Positions 11,084 to 17,678 of a stretch of 26,347 nucleotides of DNA are shown piece by piece. The translations under genes and the position numbers were made by a program. Origin of the DNA: Dehalococcoidia bacterium (GTDB lineage Bacteria; Chloroflexota; Dehalococcoidia; UBA3495); the NCBI GenBank assembly GCA_002730485.1, contig PCAH01000011.1:1-26347 (forward strand), written 5' to 3'. The notes beneath the pieces are model-generated. The model did no database searches. It was not told the DNA's origin and saw only the letters and a list, made by a program, of their open reading frames with translations. The first letter of the stretch is position 1; each line of letters opens with the position of its first letter.

Positions 11084-11637
11084 TCAGCGTCCGCCGGCGG
11101 TTCCTCCAGCGCGGGGCCGCCCACATTGTGGTAGACGCCGTCCTCAGTGCGAATCGCGAACACGACGGCATGATCTTCGTCCTCGACGAGAGCCTCCTCC
11201 GGCGGGGCAACGAAGAAGTCGGCTGCGACCGCAGAAGGATCCATCGGGAGGTTGCCCGAGGGCAACCACAGCTTGTGGGGGTCTACACCGAGCCGATCGA
11301 TGTAGTTCTGCTTCCCCGGGACACCGTACGCAAGTACGGGTCGAAAGGTCATGGTTTCGTTTTCCACTGTGTGGGTGGTGGGCTGAAAGTACCGCACGTG
11401 GTAATGGGGTCGTGGCTGGGCGGCCTCGAGGGGACGGAGTTTTAGGAAGAGGGCCTCGCTGCCGTTGAATTCGTCCAGCGTCGCGTCCCGCCCCGCGAAC
11501 TCGTGCACGGTCACGATGCGGTCTGTGTTCACCATGTAGCCGTCGTCGTCCACGGGCACGAGCGCTGCGCTTACGGGGAGGAACCGTGCAGCAGAGCGTC
11601 TTCCTTCACTGTCATAGAAGCAGAGGCGGAGCGCCAT
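11080..11637 (-). CDS. Uncharacterised 185-residue protein
   Basis: An intact ATG-to-TAA frame of 185 residues that I do not recognise. It has no membrane segment, signal peptide or zinc-binding cluster. It is mostly short beta-like stretches (residues about 15-110) followed by a Pro/Asp/Glu-rich C-terminus ending in EEPPADAD. Its TAA shares the bases TTAG with the TAG of the giant fibre gene, so the two convergent genes overlap by four bases. It is transcribed away from the small acidic gene at 11725, leaving an 87-base gap that must hold both promoters. Coding is supported by intactness, by the exact abutment with a certain gene and by ordinary-looking protein composition. Confidence 0.72.
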   Translation of the reverse strand: MALRLCFYDSEGRRSAARFLPVSAALVPVDDDGYMVNTDRIVTVHEFAGRDATLDEFNGSEALFLKLRPLEAAQPRPHYHVRYFQPTTHTVENETMTFRPVLAYGVPGKQNYIDRLGVDPHKLWLPSGNLPMDPSAVAADFFVAPPEEALVEDEDHAVVFAIRTEDGVYHNVGGPALEEPPADAD

Positions 11638-11724
11638 ATTTGCGTCGAATTAGGAGTTAATGAGAATCTCCGGGTTCCTTTTTGGGTAGATGATTTCCTA
11701 TCTGTAAACGCAAAACAACCAACC

Positions 11725-11889
11725 ATGGGACTTGGAGAATCGAAAGAATGTGTGTGCAAGTGCGAAGAAGAAGAGGTGGCGACGTGCAGCCCCGGGGACG
11801 AGGGGTGTGAAAAGCCCGCCGAGAAGGTCGAGGAGGCCAAAAAAACCGAGGAGGCCGACGAGCCGACGAAGGAAAAGCCAGAAGAGTAG
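11725..11889 (+). CDS. 54-residue acidic protein, predicted N-myristoylated
   Basis: The frame is open from 11503, but the ATG at 11725 is the likely start: it follows an A-rich leader (AAACGCAAAACAACC) and lies beyond the divergent gene that starts at 11637. The protein begins MGLGES, which fits the eukaryotic N-myristoylation pattern (Gly2, Ser at position 6). Cys9, Cys11 and Cys13 follow directly, as in proteins that are both myristoylated and palmitoylated. The rest is highly charged, with runs of Glu and Lys and no hydrophobic segment. Membrane attachment through lipid is inferred. The function is unknown; a small virion or inner-membrane protein is one option. Confidence 0.6.
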   Translation: MGLGESKECVCKCEEEEVATCSPGDEGCEKPAEKVEEAKKTEEADEPTKEKPEE

Positions 11890-11961
11890 AGCGCTGCGAA
11901 TCCCACTGCGTCCGCCTCGGTGGTGCAGGGCGGATTGTCGCGCACTACTACAAAAAAAGAA

Positions 11962-12183
11962 ATGTTCCAGAACAGCCAACAGGACGATAGGTTAGGCTGG
12001 ATGGGAAGATACATTTCGGGGTTTCCGGTCCGCGACGTCAGAAAAATCACGGCGCTTCTGAGATCCGTTAAAGACGACCCGCCCGAAAAGCCCGAAGACA
12101 CCGTAGTGATGCCGTACGGCATTACGGTCGGCGAGTACTGCGCGACCCAGTTCATGCTCCAGACGCTCCGTCGGCAGCGCTGA
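11962..12183 (+). CDS. Uncharacterised 73-residue protein
   Basis: The start at 11962 follows the A-rich stretch ACTACTACAAAAAAAGAA. An in-frame ATG at 11920 would add 14 residues of unremarkable sequence and is less likely. The product is soluble and basic at its C-terminus (LRRQR), with a central charged Pro/Lys/Glu/Asp segment (residues about 48-58) and a hydrophobic stretch around VVMPYGITVGEYC. I recognise no family. It lies in a same-strand run of small genes, 72 bases after the acidic protein and 35 bases before the membrane protein at 12219. Codon use and spacing look genuine, but a short frame like this is the weakest kind of gene call. Confidence 0.55.
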   Translation: MFQNSQQDDRLGWMGRYISGFPVRDVRKITALLRSVKDDPPEKPEDTVVMPYGITVGEYCATQFMLQTLRRQR

Positions 12184-12218
12184 CCGTTTTCTACACTTTT
12201 ACATACCGCTGTTTCACG

Positions 12219-12641
12219 ATGTGTCTGGCATGCACCGGATCCTACGTGCAGTGGAACAACGAAAACATCGGGAAGATCGCCGACGCGAGCCCTCTCAGCA
12301 GGGCTCTTTTTTTAGCGTCCAACCTTGTTTTTTTTTGCGGATGCAGCTGGCTTTCCGGCATCGGCTGTGTGAGCGTGATGTTCCACGGCTACCAGTGCAT
12401 GCACGATGATCGCGTGACGCTGCTGCTGATGTGGACGGACACGATCCTGACTACGGTGGCGGCATTTGTGTTCGTAGCGACCCACGCGACCCACGTCACG
12501 ATTCTGTGGGCCCTGCTATGGATCCCCGTCGTGGTGCTCTACGCAACAGGCAGCGGAAAGCGCGGTTCTTCCAACTACATGATCACCCATAGCCTCTGGC
12601 ACCTCGGTGCGGGTGCCCTGCTACTGTGGCTTGGCGAATAA
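12219..12641 (+). CDS. Compact polytopic membrane protein with CREST-like residue signature
   Basis: A 140-residue, mostly hydrophobic protein with about four or five membrane segments (roughly 28-42, 44-57, 66-87, 93-110 and 121-138). Three features match the residue signature of the CREST superfamily (alkaline ceramidases, PAQR receptors, Per1/TMEM8-type proteins): Ser52-x3-His56 in an early segment, Asp residues soon after (Asp63, Asp64, Asp74), and His124-x3-His128 (HSLWH) in the last segment. In CREST enzymes these residues bind a catalytic metal for lipid amide or ester hydrolysis. The protein is much shorter than the usual seven-segment core, so any relationship would need loss of about three segments. 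The gene spans two T-rich runs, but the frame is uninterrupted. Its 3' end overlaps the convergent gene at 12621 by 21 bases. The coding call is firm; the family is a hypothesis. Confidence 0.75.
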   Translation: MCLACTGSYVQWNNENIGKIADASPLSRALFLASNLVFFCGCSWLSGIGCVSVMFHGYQCMHDDRVTLLLMWTDTILTTVAAFVFVATHATHVTILWALLWIPVVVLYATGSGKRGSSNYMITHSLWHLGAGALLLWLGE

Positions 12642-12926
12642 AACGGCAACCACGAACAATATGTACAGGGGGACGAACGCGGCGCAGGTGCGGGGTTTTC
12701 GCCGAATTCCGCGCTTGATGCACCGCACAGCATACGCCACATTCGCCACGGGCTTCGGCTGGCCTGCGATTTGTTCCGGGGACTCCTCATGCAGTTGCAA
12801 TTTAGGGAACTGTGGCTCGAAGTTTTCCTTATGAGGAAGGTGGAGCTTCGCGGTTTCCTCAGTTTCCTTTCCCTCGTAGAACAGCGGCATCGGCTGTTCG
12901 AAAAGATTTCCTGAAAATGAAGCCAT
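12621..12926 (-). CDS. Tail-anchored 101-residue membrane protein
   Basis: I chose the ATG at 12926 rather than the one at 12950 because it sits in the context AAACAGCGATGGC, which is also found at the start of the PDI-like gene. The protein is hydrophilic and acidic to residue 58, has a basic cluster (KRGIRRKPR, residues 71-79), then one C-terminal membrane segment (about 81-98). That layout fits a tail-anchored or type III membrane protein with its bulk on one side of a membrane. The last 21 bases overlap the convergent membrane protein gene. No family is recognised; a virion membrane protein is plausible from context only. Confidence 0.68.
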   Translation of the reverse strand: MASFSGNLFEQPMPLFYEGKETEETAKLHLPHKENFEPQFPKLQLHEESPEQIAGQPKPVANVAYAVRCIKRGIRRKPRTCAAFVPLYILFVVAVLFAKPQ

Positions 12927-12976
12927 CGCTGTTTTTATCGGTATGTCCACATATTTGTCGGGTCGCTAATTCGTAC

Positions 12977-13462
12977 CTACTGCGTGAATCTGTTTTGGAC
13001 GATTCCCGGCGGGAGCATGCCCATGTTGCTGTAGGTGTTACGAAGCCCCTCGAGGCGCGCCTTGAGCTGCGAGGTGGAAGCAGGGGTCGCTGCGGGCGCC
13101 CGTACCGAGACGTTCTGTGTGTTCGTGTTGTGCGCGTCGATTCCTGCCTGAAGGCCAGCAGCGTCACGCTTGTCCAGCGTCACACCGTGCGCCCCCTGAA
13201 AGTGGAACACGGTCGGGTACCCGCGAACGAAATCGCCCACCGGACGCCCGTTAGGCAGCACGACCTGCGTTGTCTGTGGGATTTCGGCCGCGTCGATCTT
13301 GACGACAGGTACGGAACCACCCTGTTGTTGCGCGAGCGCGTCGTATTGCGGGGCCAGATTCTTGCAATGTCCGCACCAGTTCGCGTAGACCTGCAGCACA
13401 AACTCAGAATTGTTGTTCACGAGGGCCTGTAGCGCGTCAACGTTTTTCAGATCAGTCGCCAT
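12977..13462 (-). CDS. Protein disulfide isomerase-like thioredoxin-fold protein
   Basis: A 161-residue thioredoxin-fold protein with the PDI-type active site WCGHC (Cys30, Cys33) and the cis-proline motif GYPT (residues 81-84) followed by a hydrophobic strand. WCGHC, rather than the WCGPC of thioredoxin, points to disulfide formation or isomerisation. The thioredoxin domain ends near residue 110; the last 50 or so residues are Ala/Thr/Ser-rich and then basic and helical. No signal peptide or ER-retention signal is visible, so action in the cytoplasm, viral factory or particle is more likely than in the ER lumen. Thiol oxidoreductases are common in large viruses that form structural disulfides. 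The gene shares its start context with its downstream neighbour at 12926. Confidence 0.92.
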   Translation of the reverse strand: MATDLKNVDALQALVNNNSEFVLQVYANWCGHCKNLAPQYDALAQQQGGSVPVVKIDAAEIPQTTQVVLPNGRPVGDFVRGYPTVFHFQGAHGVTLDKRDAAGLQAGIDAHNTNTQNVSVRAPAATPASTSQLKARLEGLRNTYSNMGMLPPGIVQNRFTQ

Positions 13463-13516
13463 CGCTGTTTAAATGGTGGCCTACAAAAAAATCAGTGCTT
13501 CGTATCAAACAGAGCC

Positions 13517-13795
13517 ATGTCTGGAACACACGGGAGAGCGCCCGGGGGTGCAAGAAACCTTGACGAGGTCGCACGCATGACGGCATTCTACCGAACGATG
13601 CAGCGCGACGCGGGGGACAGGCTGGGTGCTTCGTACCGGCTCTATTCAGAGGGTAGTATCGCCCAGCCGGGCGTAGAAACCACGCTTCAAAGCGACTGGG
13701 AACAAACTGATCGGCTGGACCAAGCTTCGGACATCGAAGCGCGTCTTCAGCAGGCAGTCAGCACCTTTCTACCGCGCAACTCTGAGAAAGACTAA
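13517..13795 (+). CDS. Uncharacterised 92-residue protein
   Basis: An intact frame starting at an ATG preceded by TCAAACAGAGCC, similar to other starts in the window. The product is soluble, Arg/Asp/Gln-rich and probably helical at both ends (residues about 14-35 and 67-85), with no cysteine or membrane segment. It is divergent from the PDI-like gene, with a 54-base gap. Its TAA overlaps the TAG of the convergent packaging ATPase gene (bases CTAA). No function can be assigned. Confidence 0.65.
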   Translation: MSGTHGRAPGGARNLDEVARMTAFYRTMQRDAGDRLGASYRLYSEGSIAQPGVETTLQSDWEQTDRLDQASDIEARLQQAVSTFLPRNSEKD

Positions 13796-15009
13796 AACAA
13801 ACCTTTTCTGGGTTGCAGGCCCAATGTTTTGTAAGCTTTATGCCTCCTTGATGATGGGAGAGCTGTAATTTTTTGATGGATGACTTCCTCCGCATGCAGC
13901 CGCGCGTCGCACGAGGTTCGGAGAAGGGTCGGACATTTCAGAAGTACATCGTGCGGGATCTTATCGGGCATGCAGGCTCTTGGTTGCATCGAGACGGCGC
14001 GCCACTGCAGGGCCGCTTTTTTTTGCGGGATGTTGCGGACCACACGACATGCAAGGTCTCTCCCATCGTCGCGAATGCCGTCTAGCATCTCGTAGCACCG
14101 AGACACGTCCTCGATCTTGGAGACGACATTCGGTAGGTTGAGCACCACGGTGTCGTACGCCCAGCTGTCGCCAGCGAATCCTGTAATCGTACCTCCCCTA
14201 TGGGGTCCGACAACTTTATTCACGAGATCGAGCGAGTTGTGGACTCTGTCGGTGTCCCCGAAGGTCCATCCGTCCCTCGCGCGCCGAATGCTCTGTCGCA
14301 CATCCCCGGTGAATGGATCCTCGGGGTGCGGCCTGAGCCCGAGATCTGCAAGTATCGCCCGTGTCTGTCGTTCCGATGGGGGATACATACGAAGGACCGT
14401 CCCGGACCTCGCGAATTCAGGCAGATCGCGGAATTCGTTGGTGACGACGACGATCGACACACGATCTGTACTGCGGTGCGCCAGCCGTGTACATGCGTGC
14501 TGCACCGCCATCGAAAAGGAACACCAGTCATCGACGACGACTACGGTGCGGCCACGGTATCTGAACACGGCCCCGTCGATCGCCGCCGCTATAAGCTCCT
14601 TGTCTGTGGAGAACTCCGTGCCCCCGAACGGGTTTACAAGCACCCTTGCATCCTCTAAGACACAAGGGAGCACGGCACCGACCACGAAACTCTTACCACA
14701 CCCCACCGGCCCCACCATTCCAATCACCTTCGGGCCGGGGCTCCGCTTTGCCCTCTTGGCTTTCGACGGCGGCGGCGGGAGAAGCAACCGCTTCAGGTCT
14801 TCCGGCACCCCGCGATTGTGCATCAATCGGGACGAACCTGTCCGTGGCGAAGACTCCGCGGGCGCCTTCAGGGCGGCGCGGGGCGGTGCCATCGAGGCCG
14901 CCCCCGAGGCCGCCACCGGGGCCGCCACCGAGGCCGCCGTCGATTCCGCCGACGAGGCCGCCGTCGAGGCCGGCGGGCCCCTGCGCTGCTGCCACGGCTG
15001 TAGAATCAT
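13792..15009 (-). CDS. A32-like DNA-packaging ATPase candidate
   Basis: A P-loop ATPase of 405 residues if it starts at the ATG at 15009. Walker A is GPVGCGKS (about residues 100-107) and Walker B is VVVVDDW (about 156-162), with an Asp-Asp pair. A third strand, SIVVVTNEF followed by RDLPEFARSG, fits the A32-like pattern, in which a sensor strand is followed by a Leu-Pro...Arg motif. A32-like ATPases of the FtsK/HerA clade pump DNA into the capsids of Nucleocytoviricota. The first 90 residues are a low-complexity Ala/Ser/Pro-rich linker ending in a Lys/Arg-rich segment. The coding strand for this part also encodes the Gly-rich tail of the neighbouring ORF in another frame, so the true start could be a later Met (MAPPRA or MHNRG). 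A different AAA-type ATPase cannot be excluded. The stop overlaps that of the convergent gene at 13517. Confidence 0.75.
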   Translation of the reverse strand: MILQPWQQRRGPPASTAASSAESTAASVAAPVAASGAASMAPPRAALKAPAESSPRTGSSRLMHNRGVPEDLKRLLLPPPPSKAKRAKRSPGPKVIGMVGPVGCGKSFVVGAVLPCVLEDARVLVNPFGGTEFSTDKELIAAAIDGAVFRYRGRTVVVVDDWCSFSMAVQHACTRLAHRSTDRVSIVVVTNEFRDLPEFARSGTVLRMYPPSERQTRAILADLGLRPHPEDPFTGDVRQSIRRARDGWTFGDTDRVHNSLDLVNKVVGPHRGGTITGFAGDSWAYDTVVLNLPNVVSKIEDVSRCYEMLDGIRDDGRDLACRVVRNIPQKKAALQWRAVSMQPRACMPDKIPHDVLLKCPTLLRTSCDARLHAEEVIHQKITALPSSRRHKAYKTLGLQPRKGLF

Positions 15010-15520
15010 TTCCAAAAGTGGAGGAGTTTTTTACCCTGTTAACCACGCGCGCATTTTCTACTGACACGGTCCACCCGGACTGGATACTGCTGTCGTCGGC
15101 ACCACGGTACGGAATTTCCGTCCATATACCGTCCGCGTCATATGCGGGGTAATAGTCCTGCGGCACGACGTCGCGGGTCTCGACCTTCTTTTTTTGCAAA
15201 TACTGGTACTTGGCGAAATTGACCGAAGCCTTCAGCGAGCTCTCGTCAGACTGCACTGCAGCAAGTAAACGTGTCTTTTCAGGGACCACCGCATCCTGCG
15301 GATCCCATCGCTGTATTGAATCCACTAGATGTTGCCGTGGGGTCTTCTCCAACACCCCCAGTGTCTTCACTGCCCCCACGATTACGGAATCGGGCAATTT
15401 GTGCAGGCGATGGAGATGATCGGGGTGAACATGGAGGTGCCACGCGAGGCCAAGGTACCCGTTATGTATCGCCTCCTCCATCCTTCTTTTTATGATAGGG
15501 CCCGGTAATCTTTTCTGCAT
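14693..15520 (-). CDS. Uncharacterised protein with Gly-rich C-terminal tail
   Basis: A 275-residue frame beginning 18 bases after the stop of the upstream gene. Residues 1-165 look like a normal folded protein: basic and helical at the start, with a His-rich stretch (HLHVHPDHLHRLH) near residues 28-40, and no known motif. From about residue 180 the product is a Gly-rich repeat of the form (G-G-L-D/V/G) followed by a disordered Ala/Glu/Pro tail. The last 317 bases lie out of frame over the N-terminal region of the ATPase gene, where both products are low-complexity. The real C-terminus is therefore uncertain. The N-terminal half could also be joined to the ATPase by a +1 shift or a sequencing indel. 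No function is assigned. Confidence 0.6.
   Translation of the reverse strand: MQKRLPGPIIKRRMEEAIHNGYLGLAWHLHVHPDHLHRLHKLPDSVIVGAVKTLGVLEKTPRQHLVDSIQRWDPQDAVVPEKTRLLAAVQSDESSLKASVNFAKYQYLQKKKVETRDVVPQDYYPAYDADGIWTEIPYRGADDSSIQSGWTVSVENARVVNRVKNSSTFGNDSTAVAAAQGPAGLDGGLVGGIDGGLGGGPGGGLGGGLDGTAPRRPEGARGVFATDRFVPIDAQSRGAGRPEAVASPAAAVESQEGKAEPRPEGDWNGGAGGVW
14893..14972 (-). repeat. 12-bp imperfect tandem repeat in overlapping reading frames
   Basis: On the minus strand about six imperfect copies of the unit GNCGGCGGCCTC lie in tandem. One frame reads as Gly-Gly-Leu-Asp/Val/Gly (tail of the ORF starting at 15520). Another frame reads as Ala-Ala-Ser-Thr/Val (N-terminal linker of the ATPase). The unit length is a multiple of three, so copy-number change would keep both frames open. 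Confidence 0.8.
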
Positions 15521-15538
15521 GGTGTTGCACCAACGTGC

Positions 15539-16309
15539 TTATCCCAGCAGCGGAGAGAATCGGCGATTCTTCCCCCCGCGCGGAAGCAGCATGTGCGATG
15601 TCGTTCCGTTCGTCCATTGCACCTCATGTGCGGAGAAGAATGTGTTGCGGTTGATGATACTCATTTCGAGCGCTGACTTGGTCCGCGGACGCCGGAGGAA
15701 CTTCTTCAGGCGCAAATGTTTGGGGTTTACTCCCTTCACGGCAGCCCCGTATGCACTGTTTGGCCTTACCGCAGGGTCTCCGGACACCTTTATCTGTACG
15801 GACGTCCTAATATTCGGGTTAGTGAATCGACCCATGACCATAACAACCGTCTGCCCCGCGGCTTTGAATCGTAGCGTCCTTTGTTGCGTAGGAAGCTCCA
15901 TTGCAGCAGCGGGACTCGGGGCGGCCCCGCAGAGAGAATCCCCCTCGTCGGGTACGAAGTCGTCAGCGTCAACAGGACGTGCCGTGGCATCTCGCATCGT
16001 CTTTTCGCTGGTAGAATGCACCTCCTTCAGTAGATCGAGGTCCCACGCGCGAGGCGGGTCCGCGCCGCGATGCACAATCACGTATTTCAAGAATTCTAGC
16101 CGTAGCGTTTCTGCGTCCACATGGTTCTGGCATAGCGCTTCCCTACCATAACGCGTCTCGATGACTCTCTTACATATCTCGTTTTCTAATGATGCTAGTT
16201 TCCGGATTGTCGCTGCGACACAAATTCTCTTCTCTCCCGGCAGACCATTGTCGAACAACACAAATACGTCATGTTCCGACCTTGCCTCTAGCTGATAGGC
16301 TAGAGACAT
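15539..16309 (-). CDS. Uncharacterised 256-residue protein
   Basis: An intact ATG-to-TAA frame that I do not recognise. The first 90 residues look like a compact alpha/beta domain; residues about 105-140 are an acidic and Ala-rich linker (DADDFVPDEGDS); the C-terminal part is basic, with a Lys/Arg-rich stretch (KHLRLKKFLRRPR) near residue 200 that could bind nucleic acid. There is no membrane segment and no zinc cluster. It heads a same-strand run with the ORF at 15520 (18-base gap) and the ATPase. Its start, preceded by GAAACACGTTGA, lies beside the repeat-bearing gap at 16310-16415. Confidence 0.7.
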   Translation of the reverse strand: MSLAYQLEARSEHDVFVLFDNGLPGEKRICVAATIRKLASLENEICKRVIETRYGREALCQNHVDAETLRLEFLKYVIVHRGADPPRAWDLDLLKEVHSTSEKTMRDATARPVDADDFVPDEGDSLCGAAPSPAAAMELPTQQRTLRFKAAGQTVVMVMGRFTNPNIRTSVQIKVSGDPAVRPNSAYGAAVKGVNPKHLRLKKFLRRPRTKSALEMSIINRNTFFSAHEVQWTNGTTSHMLLPRGGKNRRFSPLLG

Positions 16310-16330
16310 TCAACGTGTTTCGCGTTGCCG

Positions 16331-16428
16331 TGCAATTTCATTGCACCTGTTGCATTACAGCGTTGCGCCTATTACGATACAGCGTTGCGCCTATTGTAAT
16401 CCAGCGTTCCTCCAATTACAATACAGCG
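16331..16428. repeat. 22-bp tandem repeats with an adjacent short hairpin
   Basis: The unit ATTACGATACAGCGTTGCGCCT (22 bp) occurs about 3.5 times between 16352 and 16428: a shortened copy, a full copy at 16371-16392, a diverged copy at 16393-16414 and a partial copy that runs into the end of the membrane protein gene. Just upstream, TGCAATTTCATTGCA (16331-16345) is a perfect 6-bp inverted repeat with a 3-base loop. This is most of the 106-base gap between the genes starting at 16309 and ending at 16416. It could be promoter or terminator sequence, or a recombination-prone spacer. Confidence 0.8.
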
Positions 16429-16928
16429 GCACACCGCGAAGTTTTTTCGATGTAGGCGATGCGGTCGTACCATGCGCTGATTATGATTCGAACGATGTAG
16501 CCCGGAAGCAGGAACTGCAGCTGGCGGGTTAGGAAGGCAATTATAAATTTCAGGAACCGCGGCAGGATGCCCAGTACGTACCAGAGTGTGACGACGGTGT
16601 GCATTTCGTACCTCCCGACACCGACGGTACATGATTTACTATCCCGCACGTCGTTGCGGTACCAGTTGCGAAGCATTTTTGAACTGTACGACGAGCAGAT
16701 CTCCAACACGACGAGGAGGACCATCGCGGCTATGTAGCGATTCCACGTGTCGATGCGAATGGGGTCACTTGGAGATCCCATGGGACCCACGTGCCATACC
16801 CTGCTGCGCTGTGCGGGCGGAAGCAGAACGAAGAACATGATGACGACGACTACAGTAGCCATAAACTGTGCGACTAGTGCCCCCCACAAGTCCGCTCTCT
16901 TGTTACTGCTATCTGTCTCTTCCTCCAT
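16416..16928 (-). CDS. Conserved-type virus membrane protein with about four membrane segments
   Basis: I chose the ATG at 16928, giving 170 residues; an ATG at 16958 directly abuts the upstream stop codon and would add MWSLNQKRFI. Hydrophobic segments lie at about 17-37, 65-79, 110-124 and 126-150. The loop after the first segment contains G-P-x-G-S followed by RIDTWNRY, then a second segment and a W-Y-R-N-D-V-R-D-S-K motif. This order (GPs, then IDTW..Y, a membrane segment, then a polar D-x-K motif) resembles a membrane protein I recall from several Nucleocytoviricota, but I cannot name the family. It probably sits in a viral or virus-modified membrane. The stop codon lies inside the last unit of the 22-bp repeat. 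Confidence 0.75.
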   Translation of the reverse strand: MEEETDSSNKRADLWGALVAQFMATVVVVIMFFVLLPPAQRSRVWHVGPMGSPSDPIRIDTWNRYIAAMVLLVVLEICSSYSSKMLRNWYRNDVRDSKSCTVGVGRYEMHTVVTLWYVLGILPRFLKFIIAFLTRQLQFLLPGYIVRIIISAWYDRIAYIEKTSRCAAVL

Positions 16929-16958
16929 AATGAATCTCTTTTGGTTCAGAGACCACAT

Positions 16959-17633
16959 TTATTTCTCCGCGGTGTACGCGAGAAAGGATTTTAGGTTTTT
17001 GTTTGAATACCGATCGTTTTCCACACCGGCTCTTTCGAAAAACAGCGGATCACGGATCCACGCAGCGGTGAGCCAGAGAAAGCGCGGCTTGTCTTCGGGG
17101 GCTATGCCGTCGAGTGCGCCTATATCATGGAAAGCAACGAGACAGAAAAGGGCCCAGAGCGCATCGCTCGACCGTTCGGGAAACGCTGCCGGGTCAAACC
17201 GCATCTCGTCGCGGATGCGGTTCGTCAATCTCCGACATCGAATCTTCCCGAAAATGCGTTCCCGGAACTGGTACATGGGACGCATCCCGTGCGTCCACCA
17301 TACGAACACGCGCCGACCGTCGTCGTTCGCCATTTCCCCCATGATTATGTCACCGCGGACCGGGTACTGCGAACGAACCTTCATATCCCTGTGGAGGCAC
17401 AGGGGGCCGACAAATAACTTTCTGCAGTAGGTGGACGACTTGAAGAATACGGTAGTGCCGTGCCCCAGCATCTGCGAGAAACCGTAGAAGTATTTGTACA
17501 CGGCGGTGTCGTCCGCACCCTGTGTTATGTTCTCTGGCTTCAACACTACACGGGTGACCTTGGCAAACGTTAGACCAGCGAGATCCTTCGCGAGGAAACC
17601 GAGGCGGCGTGCGTCGCAATTGACACCGCGCAT
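16959..17633 (-). CDS. Uncharacterised 224-residue protein
   Basis: An intact frame from ATG to TAA. The central part (residues about 80-130) has alternating strands with the motifs RGDIIMGEM and FVWWTHG, followed by a basic segment and a helical Trp/Phe/Leu-rich C-terminal half. There is no signal peptide, clear membrane segment or zinc cluster. I recognise no family with confidence. It is divergent from the RBR ligase gene, with only 45 bases between the start codons, so both promoters are compressed or reach into coding sequence. Its stop codon is followed at once, in the same frame, by the first ATG of the membrane protein gene. Confidence 0.72.
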   Translation of the reverse strand: MRGVNCDARRLGFLAKDLAGLTFAKVTRVVLKPENITQGADDTAVYKYFYGFSQMLGHGTTVFFKSSTYCRKLFVGPLCLHRDMKVRSQYPVRGDIIMGEMANDDGRRVFVWWTHGMRPMYQFRERIFGKIRCRRLTNRIRDEMRFDPAAFPERSSDALWALFCLVAFHDIGALDGIAPEDKPRFLWLTAAWIRDPLFFERAGVENDRYSNKNLKSFLAYTAEK

Positions 17634-17678
17634 GGTAGAAAAGCCGGCGGCGAAAGTGGTTAACGCAGCACTGCGAGG

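Noticed and set aside
12812..13432. A 206-residue plus-strand frame across the PDI-like gene
   Set aside because: It is antisense to an unmistakable WCGHC thioredoxin-fold gene, and its product is Arg/Val-rich shadow sequence.
15026..15032. Slippery heptamer A AAA AAC in frame in the ORF starting at 15520
   Set aside because: A -1 shift there reaches TGA after six codons and does not enter the ATPase frame, which needs a +1 shift. No role is supported.
14117..15064. A 315-residue plus-strand frame antisense to the ATPase
   Set aside because: The opposite strand carries clear Walker A and B motifs. The plus-strand product has no recognisable domain and is explained by GC-rich codon structure mirrored on the other strand.
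16352..16428. CRISPR array
   Set aside because: The 22-bp units are directly adjacent, without spacers, and diverge from one another. No cas genes are present.
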